From Bacillus zhangzhouensis (GTDB lineage Bacteria > Bacillota > Bacilli > Bacillales > Bacillaceae), in assembly GCA_025809375.1 (NCBI GenBank), contig CP099514.1:1736001-1800000 (forward strand): a DNA stretch of 64,000 bases, written 5' to 3'. Shown here piece after piece: positions 58,562 through 64,000 of the stretch (its first letter is position 1; each line of letters starts with the position of its first letter). The translations under genes were made by a program, and so were the position numbers. The notes beneath the pieces are model-generated. The model was not told where the DNA came from, ran no database searches, and was given only the letters and a program-made list of their open reading frames with translations.

Positions 58562-58765
58562 TTATTCATTGACCGGCCCGCTAAAGACAACTAAAAACAC
58601 AATGATACCTGATAGAAGCATCAAGCTGTATGCGACGGTTGAGGCCGTTATTTTAAGAAATTTGCTTTTCAGCTTAAACCTGCTAAGATAAATGGTTACT
58701 ACGGCTAAAAACATGAGCCCCATTGAACCAAGCGCAAACCACATCTTGATTAAAGCAAAACTCAT
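58562..58765 (-). CDS. yphE: YphE, DUF2768 membrane protein
   Basis: 67 residues with two transmembrane helices (about 6-28 and 40-62) and a short basic linker SRFKLKSKFLK. DUF2768 family, sporulation-linked by distribution; unknown function. Confidence 0.82.
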   Translation of the reverse strand: MSFALIKMWFALGSMGLMFLAVVTIYLSRFKLKSKFLKITASTVAYSLMLLSGIIVFLVVFSGPVNE

Positions 58766-58881
58766 CGTGCCTGTCCCCCTTCAAAACGAACGAATTGTAA
58801 GCGTTTATATTTCATTCTAAACCAAAAATAAGGTGAATATCAATCATTTTTCCAATCATTCAGAAAAAAGCACATAAAAAA

Positions 58882-58912
58882 ACTGAAGCAAAGAGGGGGA
58901 CTCTGCTCCAGT
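58882..58912 (-). terminator. Terminator of gpsA
   Basis: ACTGGAGC / GCTTCAGT (one G-U pair) and TTTTTTT on the minus strand, 120 bases past the gpsA stop. The 270 bases between yphE and gpsA hold nothing else I can name. Confidence 0.75.
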
Positions 58913-59034
58913 CATTAGATTGACTATTTTTTTCCTCATTCTGTAGAGGCAAAGCTCTATTCAAACTTCAATGCTATGTTATGCAAGTCTTTCCCTTCTT
59001 GCATCCTCTACATGCCTAAGTTCAGTCTTTCCTT

Positions 59035-60072
59035 TTATTTTGTTTGGTTTTCAAACATGTTCACAAGGTCTTCCATCTCATGTGTTTTCACACGTGCCAT
59101 TAAAGATTCTACAGCATCGTCCACCTTTTTCCCTTCAAACAGGACGCCGTAAAGAGCCTCTGTAATCGGCATGCTAACCTTGTATTCTTTGGAGAGCTGA
59201 TAAGCGCCTTTTGTTGTGCGGACACCTTCGACAACCATCCCCATTTTTTCAAGCACTTCTTCGAGCTTATATCCTTTACCGAGTAAATTCCCGCAGCGCC
59301 AGTTACGCGAATGAACACTTGTACATGTCACGATCAAATCGCCAACGCCTGTTAATCCGGCAAAAGTAAGGGGATTTCCTCCCATTTTTGTGCCAAGACG
59401 TGCGATTTCAGCGAGTCCTCTAGTGATAAGCGCCGCTTTTGCATTGTCACCATATCCAAGTCCGTCTGTGATACCAGCCGCAAGAGCAATGATATTTTTC
59501 AATGCGCCGCCAATTTCCACCCCAATCACATCAGGGTTGGTGTACACTCTAAAATGATTGTTCATGAACAAATCTTGTACAAATTGAGCTGCTTCAATAT
59601 TTTCTGACGAGACAGTGACAGTTGTCGGATGACGCAGACCCACTTCTTCTGCATGACTCGGCCCTGATAGGACAACGACAGCCTCTCTTTTCTCAGATGG
59701 GACTTCTTGTTCAATCATTTGAGAAATTCTAAGAAGTGTATCTGGTTCAATTCCCTTACTGACATGGACAAACGGCACCTTCGAGGAGATCAGCTCATTT
59801 GCCTGCTTCAACACCTCACGAATGGCACTTGTTGGCACAGCGACAATAATCGCCTCTGCCTCCTCTAATGCCTGCTTCATATCGGTTGTCGCCTGAATAG
59901 ACGCTGGCAGTTCGACATTTGGCAAGTAATCATGATTTTCATGTTTCTCATTGATTTGATCAATGAGATCTTGTCTATGTCCCCACATGTGTACATCATG
60001 ATGATTATCAGCTAATACAAGCGCAAGAGCTGTTCCCCAGCTGCCTGCTCCAAGTACTGAAATTTTCTTCAT
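59035..60072 (-). CDS. gpsA: Glycerol-3-phosphate dehydrogenase (NAD(P)+)
   Basis: 345 residues. Makes sn-glycerol-3-phosphate for lipids. [16 protein letters not shown] loop, [28 protein letters not shown] with the catalytic lysine. ATG 60072 after GGGTGAG. der precedes it by 14 bases. Confidence 0.96.
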   Translation of the reverse strand: MKKISVLGAGSWGTALALVLADNHHDVHMWGHRQDLIDQINEKHENHDYLPNVELPASIQATTDMKQALEEAEAIIVAVPTSAIREVLKQANELISSKVPFVHVSKGIEPDTLLRISQMIEQEVPSEKREAVVVLSGPSHAEEVGLRHPTTVTVSSENIEAAQFVQDLFMNNHFRVYTNPDVIGVEIGGALKNIIALAAGITDGLGYGDNAKAALITRGLAEIARLGTKMGGNPLTFAGLTGVGDLIVTCTSVHSRNWRCGNLLGKGYKLEEVLEKMGMVVEGVRTTKGAYQLSKEYKVSMPITEALYGVLFEGKKVDDAVESLMARVKTHEMEDLVNMFENQTK

Positions 60073-60086
60073 CCTGCTCACCCTTT

Positions 60087-61397
60087 TTATTTTCTCGCTC
60101 TTGCAAATATTTTGATTGGTGTTCCTTCAAAACCAAATGCATCTCGAATGCGGTTTTCTAGGAAACGCTCATAAGAAAAGTGCATAAGCTCTGGATCGTT
60201 TACAAACACAACGAAGGACGGAGGCTTAATGGCCACCTGTGTTGCATAGTAAATTTTCAAGCGCTGTCCGTTATGGGTCGGCGTTGGATTCATCGCCACC
60301 GCATCCATAATGATATCATTTAAAATATTGGTTTGAACACGCATTGCATGGTTTTCGCTCGCTGTGATAATAGACGGCATTAATGTATGAATTCTTTTTT
60401 TCGTAAGAGCAGACATAAACAAGACTGGTGCATAATCAAGGAATTGAAAATGCTCGCGTATGTTTTGCTCAAATGCCTTCATCGTACGCTCATCTTTTTC
60501 AACAGCATCCCATTTGTTCACAATGATGACAACAGCTTTACCAGCTTCGTGTGCATAACCCGCAATTCGTTTATCCTGCTCAATGATGCCTTCCTCGCCG
60601 TCAAGTACAACAGCGACAACATCAGAGCGATCAATGGCTTTTAATGCACGAAGCACACTGTATTTCTCTGTTGTTTCATATACTTTCCCTTTTTTCCTCA
60701 TACCTGCTGTATCAACAATGACAAAGTCACGCTGATTGTACGTAAACATCGTATCGACAGCATCTCTTGTTGTACCAGCAATGTTGCTGACAATAACGCG
60801 GTCTTCTCCCAGCATAGCATTCACTAAAGAAGATTTCCCTACATTCGGGCGGCCAATTAAGCAGAACTGGACAACTTCTTCATCATATTGCGTATCCGGT
60901 AAATTCTTAAAATGTTCTGCAACTGCATCAAGCAGATCACCAAGACCTAATCCATGCGTTCCAGAAATCGGAAACGGGTCGCCAAATCCGAGTGCATAAA
61001 AGTCATACACGTCGCTTCTCATTTCAGGGTTGTCCAGTTTATTGACAGCTAGTACAACTGGTTTTTTCGTGCGATATAAAATTTTTGCGACTTCTTCATC
61101 CGCAGATGTCACGCCATCTCGGCCATTCACCATAAAGATAATGACATCCGCTTCATCCATTGCGATTTCTGCCTGATGGCGAATTTGCGCCAAGAATGGC
61201 TCATCTCCAATATCAATTCCACCAGTATCTATTAAATTAAAGTCATAATTTAACCATTCAGCAGAGCTATAGATTCGATCTCTTGTTACACCAGGTGTGT
61301 CTTCTACAATCGATATTCTTTCGCCTGCGATTCGATTAAAAATTGTAGATTTTCCAACGTTGGGCCTTCCAACAATGGCTACGACAGGTTTACCCAT
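60087..61397 (-). CDS. der: Ribosome assembly GTPase Der (EngA)
   Basis: 436 residues. Two tandem G domains, GRPNVGKST (about 10-18) and GRPNVGKSS (about 183-191), each with DTxG and NKxD, and a C-terminal KH-like domain. It helps 50S assembly. ATG 61397 after GGAAGGG is the family start. Confidence 0.97.
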   Translation of the reverse strand: MGKPVVAIVGRPNVGKSTIFNRIAGERISIVEDTPGVTRDRIYSSAEWLNYDFNLIDTGGIDIGDEPFLAQIRHQAEIAMDEADVIIFMVNGRDGVTSADEEVAKILYRTKKPVVLAVNKLDNPEMRSDVYDFYALGFGDPFPISGTHGLGLGDLLDAVAEHFKNLPDTQYDEEVVQFCLIGRPNVGKSSLVNAMLGEDRVIVSNIAGTTRDAVDTMFTYNQRDFVIVDTAGMRKKGKVYETTEKYSVLRALKAIDRSDVVAVVLDGEEGIIEQDKRIAGYAHEAGKAVVIIVNKWDAVEKDERTMKAFEQNIREHFQFLDYAPVLFMSALTKKRIHTLMPSIITASENHAMRVQTNILNDIIMDAVAMNPTPTHNGQRLKIYYATQVAIKPPSFVVFVNDPELMHFSYERFLENRIRDAFGFEGTPIKIFARARK

Positions 61398-61488
61398 AGT
61401 ACCCTTCCTTTCAATCCAGCCGCGATTCAATGTATTCATCATCATGTTTCAACCGGGATTTATCATTTTCATTCAATTTTATGAAATA

Positions 61489-61510
61489 AACCCTTCAAAC
61501 ATGAAGGGTT
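61489..61510 (-). terminator. Terminator of the yphA-yphB operon
   Basis: AACCCTTCA / TGAAGGGTT with a four-base loop and TTTATTT on the minus strand. Confidence 0.85.
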
Positions 61511-61556
61511 CAACTTATATATTATATCAATTTTTAATCAGACCACAATGAATAAC

Positions 61557-61751
61557 TTAAAAATGTTTGACAATCAAGTAAAGATCTTCTCCAATGCCGT
61601 GTGCAATTCCATCTAAAATGGCCTCTAAATTCATGGCATACATGTCGAGCTCTTCTTTATCTTCACAGAAAAAAACTGCTGTTCCGCCAATGACCCGCTC
61701 TTTATTTGTTGTCGCCACAGCCAATATAAATTGTTCAATGGTGTTCGCCAT
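61557..61751 (-). CDS. Capping complex subunit for YIEGIA protein
   Basis: A 64-residue protein (MANTIEQFILAVATTNK ... GGTAVFFCEDKEELDMYAMN ... GEDLYLIVKHF) that fits the small partner family annotated with YIEGIA membrane proteins, likely B. subtilis YpzH. It starts six bases after yphB. Alpha/beta, cytosolic, no catalytic motif known. Confidence 0.8.
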   Translation of the reverse strand: MANTIEQFILAVATTNKERVIGGTAVFFCEDKEELDMYAMNLEAILDGIAHGIGEDLYLIVKHF

Positions 61752-61757
61752 GCTCTA

Positions 61758-62642
61758 TTACCTCACTTTCTTTTTAATGAAATCTGTCGGCATTCTAATG
61801 GCATTTTCTAAAATAGGCACCTCTTCTAATACACGGACAGCCAAATCCTCGCGCTGCCATTGCGGTAAAATGAACACGCCAAGTGTACCGGTATTCAGAT
61901 CACGTTTTGCGAGCGGACAGAGCGATGGCTCACCTGAATCGCGGTACACGCCAAGCACGTTCGATAAATCAAATAAAATAGCTTGCCGCTGTCCAAGGTT
62001 AGCTATCGTTATAGCAGCGTTGAAATTTTTCGGCGTCAAAATAAAGCCCATTCCATGCTCTAAAATAAGCTTTTGCTTTTCAGGCAGCCCGATATTCATA
62101 ATGTATATATCATTCACATAAAGCCCTGCCCCATCAAAACGAAGCTCCCCTTTTTGAATAGTGACAATATCCTTTAATTGATTGCCTGACATTAATAGCT
62201 TTGCCATGAAAAAACAAAGAATACCGATCAATGTTCCAACAACCAGCGAGAAAAAAATACAGGCTGTTGTTGTAATAAGTGCAGTGAGAATCGCAATATA
62301 ATTTCGACTTTCAAAAGCAATGGCAATGCCTTCTATATATGTACTTCCTCGTGAGACTAGCTCATACGAATCCATTTGGGTTAACGTATTTCTTTCCATG
62401 TTTCGGACATCTCGAAATTGCGTGGCTGCCAAAGTGAGAAAGGTAATCGCCGTAAATTCCTCCTGAATTAGTGCAGGCATAATGATCGCACCTAATCCTG
62501 AAGCAATAAAACCAAGTGCAATGTGAATCACTTGTCCATGAATATACGTAGGGTATTGCCGGTAATCAGTTCTTAACATGTAAAGTCTGGCCGCCATCCC
62601 AAAGATGACACCAATAATCACAGGAAACGTATAGTTTGTCAT
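61758..62642 (-). CDS. yphB: YIEGIA family membrane protein YphB
   Basis: 294 residues with four to five membrane helices in the first 170 and the naming motif YIEGIA at 102-107, followed by a cytosolic domain. It overlaps yphA by four bases (ATGA). B. subtilis yphB is tied to spore envelope assembly in recent naming; mechanism unknown. Confidence 0.88.
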   Translation of the reverse strand: MTNYTFPVIIGVIFGMAARLYMLRTDYRQYPTYIHGQVIHIALGFIASGLGAIIMPALIQEEFTAITFLTLAATQFRDVRNMERNTLTQMDSYELVSRGSTYIEGIAIAFESRNYIAILTALITTTACIFFSLVVGTLIGILCFFMAKLLMSGNQLKDIVTIQKGELRFDGAGLYVNDIYIMNIGLPEKQKLILEHGMGFILTPKNFNAAITIANLGQRQAILFDLSNVLGVYRDSGEPSLCPLAKRDLNTGTLGVFILPQWQREDLAVRVLEEVPILENAIRMPTDFIKKKVR

Positions 62643-63241
62643 GTTGATTTTGCAGCCCCTTTTACTGATTTTCTTGATGCACGGGCGTTCAAGAGCTTTT
62701 CAAGCTGATCGACACCTAATAGGAAGACCGCTCCTTGAACAACGAAGGAATGAAAAGAGAGATCCCCTATGACAATTGTTGATGTAAGGCGGTGAATCGT
62801 CAGCGCATAAAGGGCTTCGCCGAGACATACCGACATCATCCACAGGGTGATTCTTTCGGCTAACGTCTGTCCATATGTCATACACATTAAGATCAGCAGA
62901 GCAAATACGACCCAATCCACCTTTATTATCGTGAACCAAACGGGGTCATATAATGCAAACAACATAAAAAAGGCATACGCGCTCACCATCGAACCCAATT
63001 GCATGGTTCTCATGATTCGATAACTAGACCTGAATAGGACGAAAGCGATACATGCATATAAAAAAGTCATCAAGAATCCTGCATTGATGCTCATATCTAA
63101 AATGGATATCATAAAATGACTGAATATCATATGGACAAGTACACAGATGCCCAGCACGCTGCGCCACAAACTTTTTTCCATGATAAATGTCACTACAATC
63201 CAAACGAACCATATAGACCAATAATAGTACAAAGCCTCCAA
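62639..63241 (-). CDS. yphA: YphA, polytopic membrane protein
   Basis: 200 residues with about six transmembrane helices and a lysine-rich C-terminus. Start TTG 63241 is eight bases after GAGGTG. First gene of yphA-yphB-capping subunit. No recognisable function. Confidence 0.8.
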   Translation of the reverse strand: MEALYYYWSIWFVWIVVTFIMEKSLWRSVLGICVLVHMIFSHFMISILDMSINAGFLMTFLYACIAFVLFRSSYRIMRTMQLGSMVSAYAFFMLFALYDPVWFTIIKVDWVVFALLILMCMTYGQTLAERITLWMMSVCLGEALYALTIHRLTSTIVIGDLSFHSFVVQGAVFLLGVDQLEKLLNARASRKSVKGAAKST

Positions 63242-63360
63242 TGCCTCATCACCTCAATTACATTATGGGAAAATCTCCAATTTTTAAACATACGGATCAT
63301 GACCGGCTTTGTATGAAATAAACAAGAGGTGACACCCTAATCATTGAGGAGGGATGCATG

Positions 63361-63492
63361 ATGGGAAAAGATAGACAGGAAAAGCGTTTAAAGGCATCAA
63401 AAAGAGTGGAATCTGACCGTGATCAATCCATTCATCATAAGGGTGCAACATCATTAGAAGGTCCAGAAAGCGCTCGAAAAAGAAATCAATAA
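63361..63492 (+). CDS. ypzI: YpzI family small protein
   Basis: A 43-residue, strongly charged protein (MGKDRQEKRLKASKRVESDR ... ending SARKRNQ) below normal size limits. AGGAGG precedes the ATG at eight bases. It matches the YpzI-like family of Bacillus; function unknown, possibly a spore protein. Confidence 0.8.
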   Translation: MGKDRQEKRLKASKRVESDRDQSIHHKGATSLEGPESARKRNQ

Positions 63493-63494
63493 AA

Positions 63495-64000
<506 letters not shown>

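Overview
The window is a chromosomal segment of a low-GC Gram-positive endospore former of the Bacillus subtilis/pumilus clade. The gene order (ypwA-ypvA-ypsC-rnpB-gpsB-ypsA-cotD ... ponA-nth-dnaD-asnS ... dinG-pan-birA-cca-bsh-dapB ... qcr ... the aro/trp/his/tyr supraoperon ... hep/men, mtrAB, hbs, spoIVA, gpsA, der, fni) is that of B. subtilis almost gene for gene. Sporulation genes (cotD, sspM, spoIVA, yppG, ypzI), YxxD-type spacing and AGGAGG-like ribosome binding sites fit Bacillus. A B. pumilus-group origin is my guess from the general look of the proteins and has not been tested.

Layout. 1-5.7 kb: end of ypwA, a DinG-like helicase (ypvA), an RNA methyltransferase (ypsC), RNase P RNA, gpsB, ypsA, cotD and a 31-residue membrane peptide. 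5.7-7.15 kb: scrambled DNA where B. subtilis carries yprA/yprB, made of a flavin oxidoreductase fragment joined to the 3' part of an IS3-family transposase. 7.15-12.1 kb: ypqE, ypqA, yppG, a complete IS3/IS150-type element with 4-bp target duplication, yppE, yppD, sspM and yppC. 12.1-19.6 kb: recU-ponA on the plus strand facing ypoC-nth-dnaD, asnS, ypmB and ypmA; aspB, which sits next to asnS in B. subtilis, is not here. 19.7-30.5 kb: dinG, panDCB, birA, and the ypjD-dapB-mgsA-bshB1-bshA-cca-birA run. 30.6-37.6 kb: ypjC, ypjB, ypjA, the cytochrome bc complex qcrABC, and ypiA-ypiB-ypiF. 37.9-50.4 kb: the aromatic supraoperon aroF-aroB-aroH-trpEDCFBA-hisC-tyrA-aroE. 50.4-64 kb: cheR, ndk, hepS-menG-hepT, mtrA(folE)-mtrB, hbs, spoIVA, yphF, yphE, gpsA, der, a YIEGIA-type membrane module (yphA-yphB and a 64-residue capping subunit), ypzI and the C-terminal part of the type 2 IPP isomerase.

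How it works together. The window holds a complete tryptophan control circuit: the trp leader carries eleven regularly spaced (G/U/A)AG triplets, an intrinsic attenuator and a hairpin that covers the trpE Shine-Dalgarno, while mtrB, encoding the TRAP protein that binds such repeats, lies 7 kb away. Chorismate made by aroF/B/E feeds aroH, tyrA and trpE. The hepS/hepT pair makes the heptaprenyl chain that menG uses for menaquinone, which is the electron donor for the qcrABC complex in the same window. I found no new defence, secretion or biosynthetic system. The most unusual parts are the rearranged 5.7-7.15 kb block, the fresh IS insertion, the absences of yprAB, yppF and aspB, the panB leader and several unassigned dyad-symmetric sites.
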